A stretch of DNA of 64,000 bases from assembly GCF_001518015.1 (NCBI RefSeq), contig NZ_LPUY01000079.1, forward strand, positions 57,665-121,664, read 5' to 3'. Positions 53,139 to 61,943 of the stretch are shown here, one piece after another. Positions within the stretch are counted from its first letter, which is position 1, and every line of letters starts with the position of its first letter. The notes beneath the pieces were generated by a model that was not told where the DNA came from, searched no databases, and saw nothing but the letters and a program-made list of their open reading frames with translations. Made by a program: the position numbers and the translations under genes. Origin of the DNA: Tritonibacter horizontis (GTDB lineage Bacteria; Pseudomonadota; Alphaproteobacteria; Rhodobacterales; Rhodobacteraceae).

Positions 53139-53477
53139 ATGACCTACGTCGTTACGGAAAACTGCATCGCTTGCAAATACACCGACTGTGTCGAAGTATG
53201 CCCGGTTGACTGTTTCTACGAGGGCGAGAACACCTTGGTGATCCACCCCGATGAATGCATCGACTGTGGCGTCTGCGAACCGGAATGTCCGGCTGATGCG
53301 ATCCGACCAGATACCGAGGCGGATATGGACAAATGGGTGGAGTTCAATCGCAAGTACTCTGAAATGTGGCCCGTTATCGTGACCAAGAAGGATCCGATGC
53401 CAGGCTATGAAGCGCGCGATGGCGAAGAAGGCAAGATGGAGAAGTATTTCTCCGAAGCACCGGGCGAAGGGGGCTGA
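53139..53477 (+). CDS. fdxA: Seven-iron ferredoxin FdxA
   Basis: 112 residues. Two iron-sulfur clusters are visible: Cys9, Cys17 and Cys50 frame a 3Fe-4S site, while Cys21, Cys40, Cys43 and Cys46 form the 4Fe-4S site. Sequence begins [17 protein letters not shown] and keeps the usual C-terminal extension. It is a small low-potential electron carrier. Its own 65-base leader and strong terminator suggest separate expression. Confidence 0.95.
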   Translation: MTYVVTENCIACKYTDCVEVCPVDCFYEGENTLVIHPDECIDCGVCEPECPADAIRPDTEADMDKWVEFNRKYSEMWPVIVTKKDPMPGYEARDGEEGKMEKYFSEAPGEGG

Positions 53478-53546
53478 AACAGGCCTCTACACGGTAAAAC
53501 TTGCGCGAAACAGCTATGAAACGAGCGTTTGCGCGTCAGTTTGACG

Positions 53547-53577
53547 CGCGCGCCATCTTTCGTGGCGCGCGTTTTTA
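53547..53577 (+). terminator. Terminator of fdxA
   Basis: CGCGCGCCA and TGGCGCGCG form a perfect 9-base stem with a 7-base loop, followed by TTTTT. It lies 70 bases after the stop. Confidence 0.85.
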
Positions 53578-53767
53578 TGTTATGTTCCGTCTATGTAATG
53601 AAGTCGTAGAATACCGCCTGCCGTGATGACTGCGCGATTCGTGGGTCTCTTGGTGGGATTGCTGCACCAATGTATCATCCAGCGGGGCTCAACAGATTGA
53701 GGCTCGTTGGTTGTTTTGGTTCTGCACACTCGGCGTGGTTGCCGTGTCATCGCGAGGAAAGACCTGT

Positions 53768-54280
53768 ATGACCAAATCGAAGAAGCTCGAGTTCCGCCCG
53801 AACGAATACGTCGTCTATCCAGCCCATGGGGTTGGCCAGATCATCTCGATCGAGGAGCAGGAAGTTGCCGGCTACAAGCTGGAGCTATTCGTGATCACCT
53901 TTGAAAAAGACAAGATGACCCTGCGTGTTCCGACCCACAAGGCTATCGACATCGGCATGCGCTCATTGTCCTCTCCGGATGTGATCGATCAGGCCATGAA
54001 GACCCTGAAAGGCAAAGCCAAAGTGAAGCGGGCGATGTGGTCCCGCCGCGCGCAGGAATACGAGCAGAAGATCAATTCCGGCGATCTGATCTCTATTGCG
54101 GAAGTGGTCCGTGATCTGCATCGCACCGACGATCAGCGCGAACAGAGCTATTCCGAGCGTCAGCTTTATGAAGCTGCGCTGGAACGGCTGACGCGCGAGG
54201 TTGCAGCGGTGTCCGGTGGCGATGAAATCTCCGCCGCGAAGCAGGTGGATGAGGTTCTGACCTCCCGCGTTGCTGCCTGA
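53768..54280 (+). CDS. carD: CarD family transcriptional regulator
   Basis: 170 residues. The N-terminal RNA polymerase-interacting Tudor-like domain is FRPNEYVVYPAHGVGQIISIEEQEVAGYKLELFVITF, followed by the helical DNA-contacting part (RRAQEYEQKINSGDLISIAEVVRDLHR). CarD stabilises open promoter complexes. The ATG at 53768 with GAGGAAAG upstream fits the family start. A terminator follows directly. Confidence 0.94.
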   Translation: MTKSKKLEFRPNEYVVYPAHGVGQIISIEEQEVAGYKLELFVITFEKDKMTLRVPTHKAIDIGMRSLSSPDVIDQAMKTLKGKAKVKRAMWSRRAQEYEQKINSGDLISIAEVVRDLHRTDDQREQSYSERQLYEAALERLTREVAAVSGGDEISAAKQVDEVLTSRVAA

Positions 54281-54306
54281 CATCAGACTGTGCATCTTGA
54301 CCAAAA

Positions 54307-54335
54307 GCGGCCGTCCCCTGAGGGCGGCCGTTTTT
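54307..54335 (+). terminator. Terminator of carD
   Basis: GCGGCCG TCCC, loop, GGG CGGCCG with a bulge, preceded by AAAA and followed by TTTTT. It lies 27 bases after the stop. Confidence 0.82.
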
Positions 54336-54371
54336 CTGTGCCGGGTTTGCGGATCGATGTGCGGGGGCGCT

Positions 54372-55124
54372 TCAGAGACACGCCAGCAGAACGAGCGCGG
54401 CGAATATCTCTGAAATTTGCTGTGTCGTGCCAAGGACATCCCCGGTCTGGCCACCGATCTTGGCCCGTGCCAGCCACCCGATGCCAAAGCAAAGGGGGCA
54501 CAGGACCGCTGCCATGACGAGGGCGGGCCAGCCGACCGCGCCAAGGCTCATCCCCAACGCCAGCAGAAGACCGAGACAAACCCGCTGCGGTGCCGGTTTG
54601 CCGACAGATTTAGAAAGCCCGTCTGCTCTGGCGTGCGGCAATACGATCATCAGGACCGGCATTGTGGCCCGGCTCAGGACGGCCAGTGCTACAGGCGCCC
54701 AGATCGCGCCCACGGACAACAGCGCAGCAAGCAAGCTCCACCGTAGCCCAACCGAAAGGACCAGTGACAAGACACCATAGGTGCCAATCTGGCTGTCTTT
54801 CATGATTTCCAGGCGACGGTCACGGTCAAATCCCCCCCAGAACCCATCGGCTGTGTCGGCAAGCCCGTCTTCGTGCAGCGCGCCCGTCATCAAAACCTGC
54901 AAGGCGATCGCCAGCCCCGCTGCCACGGTCGGCGGCCACCAAATCAGGGCCAGCCCCGCCGCGCCCGTCGCGACCCCGCCAAGAAGCACCCCAGCCACCG
55001 GAAAGGCCCAGACCGCGCGTGCCTGCCGGACAAAGGCGGATTGCGGTAGCCCGGGCAAGGGCAGCCGGGTCAGCAGGAGCAACGCCAGCAGTATATCCGT
55101 TGCGATGGTGTCGCTTTTTCGCAT
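54372..55124 (-). CDS. cobS: Adenosylcobinamide-GDP ribazoletransferase (cobalamin synthase)
   Basis: 250 residues, about six to seven membrane segments. The catalytic motif is HEDGLADTADGFWGGFDRDRRLEIMKDSQIGTYG, diagnostic of CobS/CobV (acidic metal-binding DGLADTADG). It joins adenosylcobinamide-GDP and alpha-ribazole in the last steps of B12 assembly. It is divergent from cobT over 102 bases, too short for a normal cobalamin riboswitch, and none is seen. Confidence 0.95.
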   Translation of the reverse strand: MRKSDTIATDILLALLLLTRLPLPGLPQSAFVRQARAVWAFPVAGVLLGGVATGAAGLALIWWPPTVAAGLAIALQVLMTGALHEDGLADTADGFWGGFDRDRRLEIMKDSQIGTYGVLSLVLSVGLRWSLLAALLSVGAIWAPVALAVLSRATMPVLMIVLPHARADGLSKSVGKPAPQRVCLGLLLALGMSLGAVGWPALVMAAVLCPLCFGIGWLARAKIGGQTGDVLGTTQQISEIFAALVLLACL

Positions 55125-55226
55125 CTTGGTGCCTCTGGCAGGGCTTCTCGGAGGGGGGCAGGCGGGATAAAGAGGGTCTGATACCGCTTTACCCTTGCGG
55201 TGCTATCCGACGCAACGAGGCTTTTC

Positions 55227-56240
55227 ATGCTGCCAGATCTTTTGACCCTGTCATCCTTCCGCACCGCATTGACCGAGGCGCCCGCGCCCGACAAGACGGC
55301 GCGGGCAGCCTGCGAAGCGCGCAATGGACAGTTGACCAAGCCCCCTGGAGCCCTGGGACGACTGGAAGACGCGGCGATCTGGTACGGCAGCTGGCGCGGC
55401 ACCGACACGCCGCAGATCCTGGCACCTCAGGTGATTGTTTTTGCGGGAAATCATGGCGTCACCCGCCGTGGCGTGTCCGCGTTTCCGGCAGAGGTAACCG
55501 GCCAGATGGTCGCCAATTTCAACGCAGGCGGCGCGGCGATCAACCAATTGGCCAAATTGGCCGGGGCACGCATGGATGTGCACGCCTTGGAACTGGATCG
55601 CCCGACAGCCGATTTCACCGCAGGCCCCGCCATGACCGAAGACGACCTGCTGTCGGCCCTGCGCACCGGCTGGGGCGCGGTCGATCCGGATGCGGATGTT
55701 CTTGTGGTTGGCGAAATGGGGATTGGCAACACCACCTCTGCCGCTGCGATCTGCCTGGCGTTGTTTGGCGGCTCGGCAAGCGATTGGACCGGGCGCGGAA
55801 CGGGTGTCACCGATGATGCGCTGATGCTGAAGACGCAAGTCGTCGCCGAAGGGGTAGATCGTCACGCCGCGGCCCGTGATGGTCTGGAGATCCTGCGGTG
55901 CCTCGGCGGTCGCGAAGTGGCGGCGATGGCCGGGGCGATTGGCGCGGCCCGTGCGCTGGCCATCCCTGTCGTGCTGGATGGGTTCATCTGTTGCGCCGCT
56001 GCCGCCTGTCTGGCTGCGGTTTCAGATGGCGCGCTGGATCACACCATCGCCGGCCATCAAAGCGCCGAGGGCGCCCACGGTGCCCTGCTGGAAAAACTTG
56101 GCAAGACACCGCTCCTGTCGCTTGGTTTGCGCCTTGGCGAAGGGTCGGGCGCGGCGCTGGCACTTCAGGTGCTGAAGGGGGCGGTGGCCTGCCATAGTGG
56201 CATGATGACATTTGCCGAGGCTGGCGTTTCAGCGGGCTAG
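55227..56240 (+). CDS. cobT: Nicotinate-nucleotide-dimethylbenzimidazole phosphoribosyltransferase
   Basis: 337 residues. It activates dimethylbenzimidazole to alpha-ribazole phosphate, which CobS uses after dephosphorylation. Landmarks are [69 protein letters not shown], and [12 protein letters not shown] near the end, plus the catalytic Glu in [13 protein letters not shown]. The start at 55227 follows a weak GAGG; a longer frame adds 9 residues only. Confidence 0.95.
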   Translation: MLPDLLTLSSFRTALTEAPAPDKTARAACEARNGQLTKPPGALGRLEDAAIWYGSWRGTDTPQILAPQVIVFAGNHGVTRRGVSAFPAEVTGQMVANFNAGGAAINQLAKLAGARMDVHALELDRPTADFTAGPAMTEDDLLSALRTGWGAVDPDADVLVVGEMGIGNTTSAAAICLALFGGSASDWTGRGTGVTDDALMLKTQVVAEGVDRHAAARDGLEILRCLGGREVAAMAGAIGAARALAIPVVLDGFICCAAAACLAAVSDGALDHTIAGHQSAEGAHGALLEKLGKTPLLSLGLRLGEGSGAALALQVLKGAVACHSGMMTFAEAGVSAG

Positions 56241-56261
56241 GCTTGGGCGCGCGCACCGGCC

Positions 56262-56282
56262 CTGTGGGTGGCCAGCCCACAG
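56262..56282. terminator. Hairpin between convergent cobT and antiporter genes
   Basis: CTGTGGG and CCCACAG with a 7-base loop. It has no T-run; a weak bidirectional signal at best. Confidence 0.35.
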
Positions 56283-56296
56283 CGCACGGCATCATG

Positions 56297-58174
56297 TCAG
56301 TCGGTTTTCTGCGAGTGTTCCGCGGCCAAGGACAAAAGCGCCGTTTCCAGGTCCTTCTCCAGCTCCTTGGCGCGTTTGATATAGGCCGGGTTTTCGCTGG
56401 CGGGGGTGCCGGGGATCCAATGTGCGGCAAGCTCACGCACCGTATGGCGGTCGTGCGCGTAAAACGTCTGCTCTGCCCGGGCGGCTTCGTATTCGCTCAG
56501 GCCGATGTTTTCCAGAACGTAGCGGCCGGCGCGTAGGGAGCTGTCGAACATTTCCCGAACGATGTCGTCGGCGCCGGCCTTGTAGAGTTCGAACACGTGG
56601 TTGCGGTCATAGGCGCGGGCCACGATGTGCACGTCTGGATAGTGGCGCCGGGCATAGGCCACCAGCTTTGTTGCCTTGGCGGTGTCATCCAGTGCCACGA
56701 CGAGCACTTTGGCTTTTGCTATGCCGGCGGCCTTCAGCAGCTCTGGGCGGGTCGGGTCGCCGAGAAAGCTCTTTACGCCAAACCGTCGCATCAGTTGCAC
56801 CGCCTTCATGTCGCTGTCCAAAAGGACCGTCTTAAACCCGCTGGCATTGACGAGGCGATTGACGATCTGGCCGAAGCGGCCAATTCCGGCGATGATGACT
56901 GTGCCTTTTTCGTCGATTTCATCCGGTGCCTGTTCAACCTGTGGATCCTTCATCCGGTTCGACAGCACTTCGTAAAGGATGAACAGAAGAGGCGTGATCA
57001 GCATGGAAATCGCAATCACGAGCAACAGCTTTTCGGACAGGTCCGGTGTGATGACATTGAGCTGCAGCGAAAATGCAAGAAGAACAAAGCCGAACTCACC
57101 GGCCTGCGCCAGACCAAGCGTAAACAGCCAATGGTTCCGCCTTTTCAAACCGAAGGCCTTGCCGACGAAATACAGCACCGTGCCTTTGGCAAAGATCACG
57201 AGGAGGGCGAGGCCGATCACATCACCCGGTTCCGCCAAAAACAGGCGATAGTTGATCCCGGCGCCAACGGTGATGAAAAACAGCCCAAGCAGCAGCCCCT
57301 TGAACGGTTCAAGATCGCTCTCGAGTTCGTGGCGGAATTCACTGTTGGCCAGGACCACACCCGCCAGGAACGCGCCAAGGGCAGGAGAGAGCCCGACGAG
57401 TGTCATCAGAAACGAAATCCCTACCACAATCAGCAAGGCGAGCGCTGTGTACATCTCGCGCAGGTTGGAGGCGTGGATGAAGCGAAAGACCGGTCGTGTC
57501 AAATAGACGCCCGCGAGGATGACAAAGGCGACAGCCGCGACGGTCATCAGTGTCACCGCCCAGCCGGGCAGCCCATCGACCAGTGACAGCGAGTGGTGGG
57601 CCGCGTCATGGGCATCGGCACCGCGCTGGATCGAGCCGTCGGTTGACAGGCGCACGGGGCTTTGGGTTGCGAGAAGCGGCAGCAATGCGAGGATGGGAAT
57701 GACCGCAATGTCTTGAGTCAGCAGAACCGAGAAGCTCGCGCGCCCGCCGTCGGTGCGGGAAAGACCTTTTTCGGAGAGGGTTTGCAAGACGATGGCGGTC
57801 GACGAGAGTGCCAGTGCCAACCCCACTGCAAGCCCGACTTGCCAGGTTTGCCCGAAGGCGACGGCGGCGGCGGCCAGCAGCGCGGTGGAGCCAACAACCT
57901 GTAATCCCCCCAGCCCGATCAGGTGATGCCGCATGCCCCAAAGTGCCCGCGGTTCGAGTTCGAGCCCGATCAGAAAGAGCATCATGACGACGCCGAATTC
58001 AGCAAAATGCTGAAGCTCTGTTGTCTCTGAGCCGACCAGCCCAAGGACCGGACCGATGAGAATGCCAGCAGCCAGGTAGCCGAGAACGGACCCCAACCCC
58101 AGCCTTGCGGCGATGGGCACGGCGATGACCGCCGCTGCGAGATAGATCGACGCTTGAGAGAGAAAACTGTCCAT
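56297..58174 (-). CDS. Kef-type monovalent cation:proton antiporter
   Basis: 625 residues. The N-terminal CPA2 membrane domain has about twelve segments, including GLGSVLGYLAAGILIGP, GVVMMLFLIGLELEP, ALSSTAIVLQTLSEKG and LSPALGAFLAGVVLANS. A TrkA-N (RCK) nucleotide-binding domain begins near residue 420 (GTVIIAGIGRFGQIVNRLV), then a charged tail. KefB/KefC-like proteins export K+ in exchange for H+. The start at 58174 gives the family N-terminus. No KefF/G partner is nearby. Confidence 0.92.
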   Translation of the reverse strand: MDSFLSQASIYLAAAVIAVPIAARLGLGSVLGYLAAGILIGPVLGLVGSETTELQHFAEFGVVMMLFLIGLELEPRALWGMRHHLIGLGGLQVVGSTALLAAAAVAFGQTWQVGLAVGLALALSSTAIVLQTLSEKGLSRTDGGRASFSVLLTQDIAVIPILALLPLLATQSPVRLSTDGSIQRGADAHDAAHHSLSLVDGLPGWAVTLMTVAAVAFVILAGVYLTRPVFRFIHASNLREMYTALALLIVVGISFLMTLVGLSPALGAFLAGVVLANSEFRHELESDLEPFKGLLLGLFFITVGAGINYRLFLAEPGDVIGLALLVIFAKGTVLYFVGKAFGLKRRNHWLFTLGLAQAGEFGFVLLAFSLQLNVITPDLSEKLLLVIAISMLITPLLFILYEVLSNRMKDPQVEQAPDEIDEKGTVIIAGIGRFGQIVNRLVNASGFKTVLLDSDMKAVQLMRRFGVKSFLGDPTRPELLKAAGIAKAKVLVVALDDTAKATKLVAYARRHYPDVHIVARAYDRNHVFELYKAGADDIVREMFDSSLRAGRYVLENIGLSEYEAARAEQTFYAHDRHTVRELAAHWIPGTPASENPAYIKRAKELEKDLETALLSLAAEHSQKTD

Positions 58175-58823
58175 GAGATGATACTGCCAGTATTCGGTGA
58201 CTTGGCAAAGACATAGGACGCGTTTCCGCGCCAAGATCCAGTTGCGTCATAAAATTCTATCACCGTGTTCAACCGGCATCATAGATGCAGCTAGACGGTT
58301 TGGTCAGATAAATGACCACCGACGTCCGGGACAGCGGGCGGAAGGGTCGCAAAATTCGAAATGAGGGGGCATTGGTGGTCTGTGTTTCCGGCACGGCGAT
58401 ATCTGAATTGAACGCGGCAGGGGCACGGTTGGAACGAACCTCAGCCTGAGAACTACGCAGGCTGAACCAAACGCAGGCTGAGCTGAGCAATACGCAGGCT
58501 GTGCCAAAGTCAGACGGAACAGGGCTTAGAGGAAACGAAACTCAGCCTGACAAAGTTCAAATCTATCAGAGGGAGCGTCGACCGATAGGGACCCATAGGG
58601 AGGGCTGACTGACAACGCCCGCTGCGACTGGTGGGGCTGCTGTAGAATTCCTGCTGCCTTAATCGCCGTTTTGGGGGCCGCCGAGGAAGACGAAACATCT
58701 TGGCTTGGCTGACGAGGGTGCCGGAAGCGGATGCGCTGCGGTCGGGACGCTCTCCAACGGGACGCTTGGCTGCGTGCTCGCCCAGTCGGGCGTCTGGTCC
58801 CCTTTGGCGGGGACCGAGACCCG
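58175..58823. other. Gene-free region with repeat cluster
   Basis: 649 bases without a credible gene. It holds the promoter of the Kef-type gene near its left end, the short repeat cluster at 58441-58550, and, just beyond the stop of the PAS gene, a GGTCCCC / GGGGACC hairpin (58798-58816) that may act as its terminator without a T-run. Confidence 0.5.
58441..58550. repeat. Cluster of short direct and inverted CAGGCTGA repeats
   Basis: ACGCAGGCTG occurs three times (58455, 58471, 58492). TCAGCCTGA, its inverted relative, flanks them at 58441 and 58542. A further AGCTGAG lies between. Spacing is irregular (16 and 21 bases). It could be a multi-site operator or a degenerate repeat array. Confidence 0.6.
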
Positions 58824-60101
58824 TTATTTCTCGAGCGAGCGGATTTCTTCGCCGAGCTTTGCGATATGCTCCAGCCGTTCGGAAATCCGCTCCTGGAAGG
58901 CGCCAAGTTGATCAATGATGTCCGAAAGTGTTTCGCCCGAGGAGGGGAGGCGGGCGCTTTCAATCTTACACAACACCCGGGTCGAGCTGAGACCGAGGAA
59001 ATGGCGATGCATCACCTGGCACGCATTGATGATCCGAACCGCTTCGATATCGACCTCCGCCATGCCTTTGTTGGCGAAACCAGCTTGTTCTTCGACAAGG
59101 TCAGCCAAGAGCGCGCGTTCCTTTTCCATGTCGACGTTGCCAAGACTGCGACGTTCTTTCTGCAGCTGGACATCGCATTCCTTCAGGATCCGCGTCATCC
59201 CGGCAATAAACAGGCTTGAGTTGACCGAATGTTTCACGGTGGCGAAATTTGTATTCTCGCCCATAACATTGCGCTCGAACCAGTCCGACATTTCCCGCGA
59301 CATGGCGCCGTAGTTCTGAGACAGGACGGTGACGGGGCCGCCCGATGGTTCAATCCGCGACGCAATAACCCGCAGATTGTGAGGGATTGTGTGCATCGCT
59401 TCGAAATCTTTGACCAGACCGTGGGTTTCGTCCAGAAGCTTCTCGGCATTTCGCAACATATTGCGCAGTTCGGAAATCTCTGGATCTGGTTTGCGGCCAA
59501 GCCCCTCGTCGCGGGCGATCAATTCTTCAGCAAGGGCATGTGCCGCAAAATGCTGGTAATCGTCGAAGCCTTTTTCGTGCACCCAATCTTCCATGATCTT
59601 CATGCTGTCGGTTGGGGAAAGCCCGTCCTCTTTTTCGGCCTTGGCCATCTTGGCATAGAGGGTCTGAATCTCACCAAACAGCGCGCTTGAAGGTTTGATG
59701 CGGGCGGACAGGTAGCCGCCTTCGCAAGGGACGACAGCGGCAAAGACCCAATAGTGCAGGTTATCCTTGGACTTGTTCTTGACGTAGGCCCCGATGGTGC
59801 TGCCACTCTTGAGAATGTCCCAGAACAGTTGGAACACCCCGCGTGGCGTGTCCGGGTGGCGGATCAGCTTGTGCGGCGCGCCAAGAATCTCTTCCCAGCT
59901 ATGATGCGCGACACGTTGAAAGACATAGTTACAGGCTTGAATGACGCCCCGGTCATCGGTCCGGGAGAAGAAGACTTCGTTCAGCTCAAAAGGAGCTGCG
60001 CCGCTGCTCGGGCGTGTTTCTATACGGCGGTCGACAAATGACACGAGGGCGATTCCATCTGATGATAAATTTCTCCTAACCCTAGGCGACCAGTGGTTCA
60101 C
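58824..60101 (-). CDS. Soluble Aer-type PAS protein with degenerate chemoreceptor-like tail
   Basis: 425 residues. An Aer-like PAS domain at about 40-130 includes FFSRTDDRGVIQACNYVFQRVAHHSWEEILGAPHKLIRHPDTP, a pattern known from aerotaxis receptors that bind FAD or heme. No membrane segment or HAMP follows. Instead a long helical region contains LRVIASRIEPSGGPVTVLSQNYGAMSREM, which aligns by eye with the hairpin tip of chemoreceptor signalling domains but lacks its canonical EAARAGE core. The GTG start at 60101 has AAGGA three bases before it. It may sense redox state in the cytoplasm. Confidence 0.8.
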   Translation of the reverse strand: MNHWSPRVRRNLSSDGIALVSFVDRRIETRPSSGAAPFELNEVFFSRTDDRGVIQACNYVFQRVAHHSWEEILGAPHKLIRHPDTPRGVFQLFWDILKSGSTIGAYVKNKSKDNLHYWVFAAVVPCEGGYLSARIKPSSALFGEIQTLYAKMAKAEKEDGLSPTDSMKIMEDWVHEKGFDDYQHFAAHALAEELIARDEGLGRKPDPEISELRNMLRNAEKLLDETHGLVKDFEAMHTIPHNLRVIASRIEPSGGPVTVLSQNYGAMSREMSDWFERNVMGENTNFATVKHSVNSSLFIAGMTRILKECDVQLQKERRSLGNVDMEKERALLADLVEEQAGFANKGMAEVDIEAVRIINACQVMHRHFLGLSSTRVLCKIESARLPSSGETLSDIIDQLGAFQERISERLEHIAKLGEEIRSLEK

Positions 60102-60107
60102 GCATCC

Positions 60108-60563
60108 TTAAACCGGTAAAGGGCTATCAGCTTTTAACTGTGCCATCACGATTTGGCTGTGCACCCGTCCGACGGCCGGATGGGGCAGGATGATTTCGTG
60201 CAATAGCGTGTTAAGCTCCTGAAGATCATGGCAAAAAACACGCAGCAAATAATCGGCGTCTCCGGTCATCGTCCAAGCGGAAGTGATTTCCGGACGGCTT
60301 GATACAAGTCGTGCAAAACTGGCGGCATTTTCCGGCCCATGGCTGTTCAAATGGACCTGAACAAAACACTGCACCGCCAAACCGAGCTTTGTCGGATCCA
60401 GTCTGGCAACATACCGTTGGATGTAGCCATCGGCTTCGAGCCGTTGACGGCGCCGCCCAGCCTGGCTCGGGGACAGGTTGAGCGCCTCGCCCAGTTCCTG
60501 AGCCGTGGACTGGGCGGAGGTCTGGAGATGGGCCAGCAGTTTGATGTCTGTCGAATCCAGCAT
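60108..60563 (-). CDS. Lrp/AsnC family transcriptional regulator
   Basis: 151 residues, the normal length. An N-terminal helix-turn-helix (DIKLLAHLQTSAQSTAQELGEALNLSPSQAGRRRQRLEADGYI) is followed by a RAM ligand-binding domain (CFVQVHLN, AWTMTGDADYLLRVFCHDLQELNTLLHEIIL). The ATG at 60563 has AAAGG upstream; a GTG adds five residues. Divergent from hppD, so it is the likely regulator of tyrosine degradation, responding to an aromatic amino acid or derivative. Confidence 0.92.
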   Translation of the reverse strand: MLDSTDIKLLAHLQTSAQSTAQELGEALNLSPSQAGRRRQRLEADGYIQRYVARLDPTKLGLAVQCFVQVHLNSHGPENAASFARLVSSRPEITSAWTMTGDADYLLRVFCHDLQELNTLLHEIILPHPAVGRVHSQIVMAQLKADSPLPV

Positions 60564-60634
60564 GCGCGAACCTTTCACTATTTCACTGAATGATGCGTAA
60601 GTTCCGCGTTATTGAACAGGTGTATCTGTGATTT

Positions 60635-60651
60635 CGCGCATTTTGTGCGCG
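60635..60651. promoter_or_regulatory. Inverted repeat between the Lrp gene and hppD
   Basis: CGCGCA, a 5-base spacer and TGCGCG in the 138-base divergent region, a plausible binding site for the Lrp-like regulator. Coordinates are accurate to one or two bases. Confidence 0.4.
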
Positions 60652-60701
60652 CGTGATGCGGTAAGCTGAGCGAAATGAGATCCAGCACGCAGGAGATACG
60701 C

Positions 60702-61802
60702 ATGGGACCGTTTCCGCACGACGCACCAAAATCTGTGATCAGCGCTGAGAACCCGGCCGGTACGGATGGCTTTGAGTTTGTCGAATTTGCCAGCCCGAAC
60801 CCCGAGGAACTGCGTACGCTCTTTGGCAAAATGGGCTACGAGCTGGTCGGGCGGCACAAGTCAAAACCGGGGGTCGAACTTTGGCAACAGGGCGACATCA
60901 CCTATATTCTGAACGCCGAAAAAGGCAGCTTTGCCGAACGCTTTGTTGAGGAGCACGGCCCCTGTGCGCCGTCCATGGGGTGGCGCGTTGTCGACGCCAA
61001 ACAAGCCTTTGATCACGCCGTTTCAATGGGCGCGGAGCCTTACCACGGCGCGGACAAGACGCTTGATGTTCCGGCCATTAAGGGGATCGGCGGCTCCCTC
61101 ATCTACTTTATTGATCAGTACTATGACACCTCGCCCTACAATCAGGAGTTCGAGTGGCTGAAGCAGTCCAAGCCGCGCGGGGTGGGGTTCTATTACCTGG
61201 ATCACCTGACCCACAACGTGTTCAAGGGGAACATGGACAAGTGGTTCAACTTCTACGGTAAGCTGTTCAATTTCAAGGAAATCCGCTTTTTTGACATCCA
61301 GGGCAAGTTCACCGGGCTGTTCAGCCGGGCGCTGACCTCACCCTGTGGCCGCATTCGGATTCCGATCAACGAAGATCGTGGCGAGACCGGTCAGATCGTT
61401 GCCTATCTGAAGAAATACAACGGCGAAGGCATCCAGCATATCGCTGTCGGCGCGCGTGATATTTACGAGGCGACGGATGAGATCTCTGACCGTGGGATCC
61501 AGTTCATGCCTGCGCCGCCCGACGCCTATTACGACATGAGCCATGAGCGCGTGACGGGCCATGACGAGCCTCTGGACCGGATGAAGAAACACGGCATCCT
61601 GATCGACGGAGAGGGCGTCGTGGAGGGCGGTGAAACGCGGATCCTGCTGCAGATCTTCTCCAAGACTGTCATTGGACCGATCTTCTTTGAATTCATCCAA
61701 CGCAAGGGCGACGATGGATTTGGCGAGGGCAACTTCAAGGCGCTGTTTGAATCGATCGAACAGGAACAGATCAACAATGGCGAAATCTCCGCCGCTGAAT
61801 GA
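60702..61802 (+). CDS. hppD: 4-hydroxyphenylpyruvate dioxygenase
   Basis: 366 residues. It converts 4-hydroxyphenylpyruvate to homogentisate in tyrosine catabolism. The iron ligands are His168 (YLDHLTHNV), His246 (QHIAVG) and Glu330 (FFEFIQR) in the C-terminal vicinal-oxygen-chelate domain; the N-terminal domain is the structural repeat. CAGGAGA lies just before the ATG at 60702. The homogentisate pathway genes are not adjacent here. Confidence 0.96.
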   Translation: MGPFPHDAPKSVISAENPAGTDGFEFVEFASPNPEELRTLFGKMGYELVGRHKSKPGVELWQQGDITYILNAEKGSFAERFVEEHGPCAPSMGWRVVDAKQAFDHAVSMGAEPYHGADKTLDVPAIKGIGGSLIYFIDQYYDTSPYNQEFEWLKQSKPRGVGFYYLDHLTHNVFKGNMDKWFNFYGKLFNFKEIRFFDIQGKFTGLFSRALTSPCGRIRIPINEDRGETGQIVAYLKKYNGEGIQHIAVGARDIYEATDEISDRGIQFMPAPPDAYYDMSHERVTGHDEPLDRMKKHGILIDGEGVVEGGETRILLQIFSKTVIGPIFFEFIQRKGDDGFGEGNFKALFESIEQEQINNGEISAAE

Positions 61803-61827
61803 TCGGTGTCTTGACTGACGACCAGAG

Positions 61828-61853
61828 AGCCGGGGCACATGTCCCGGCTTTTT
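61828..61853 (+). terminator. Terminator of hppD
   Basis: AGCCGGG and CCCGGCT with an 8-base loop, followed by TTTTT. It lies 26 bases after the stop. Confidence 0.86.
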
Positions 61854-61943
61854 GCTGTCAACCGGATTGCGCAGGCGCGTTTTTACCTGTTTCGATGGCG
61901 GTTGTCCAGTCCGTCAACATTTCCACTAAGAAATTGGTTTGCC

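Noticed and set aside
55125..55226. Possible cobalamin riboswitch between cobS and cobT
   Set aside because: The gap is only about 100 bases and has no B12-box-like sequence.
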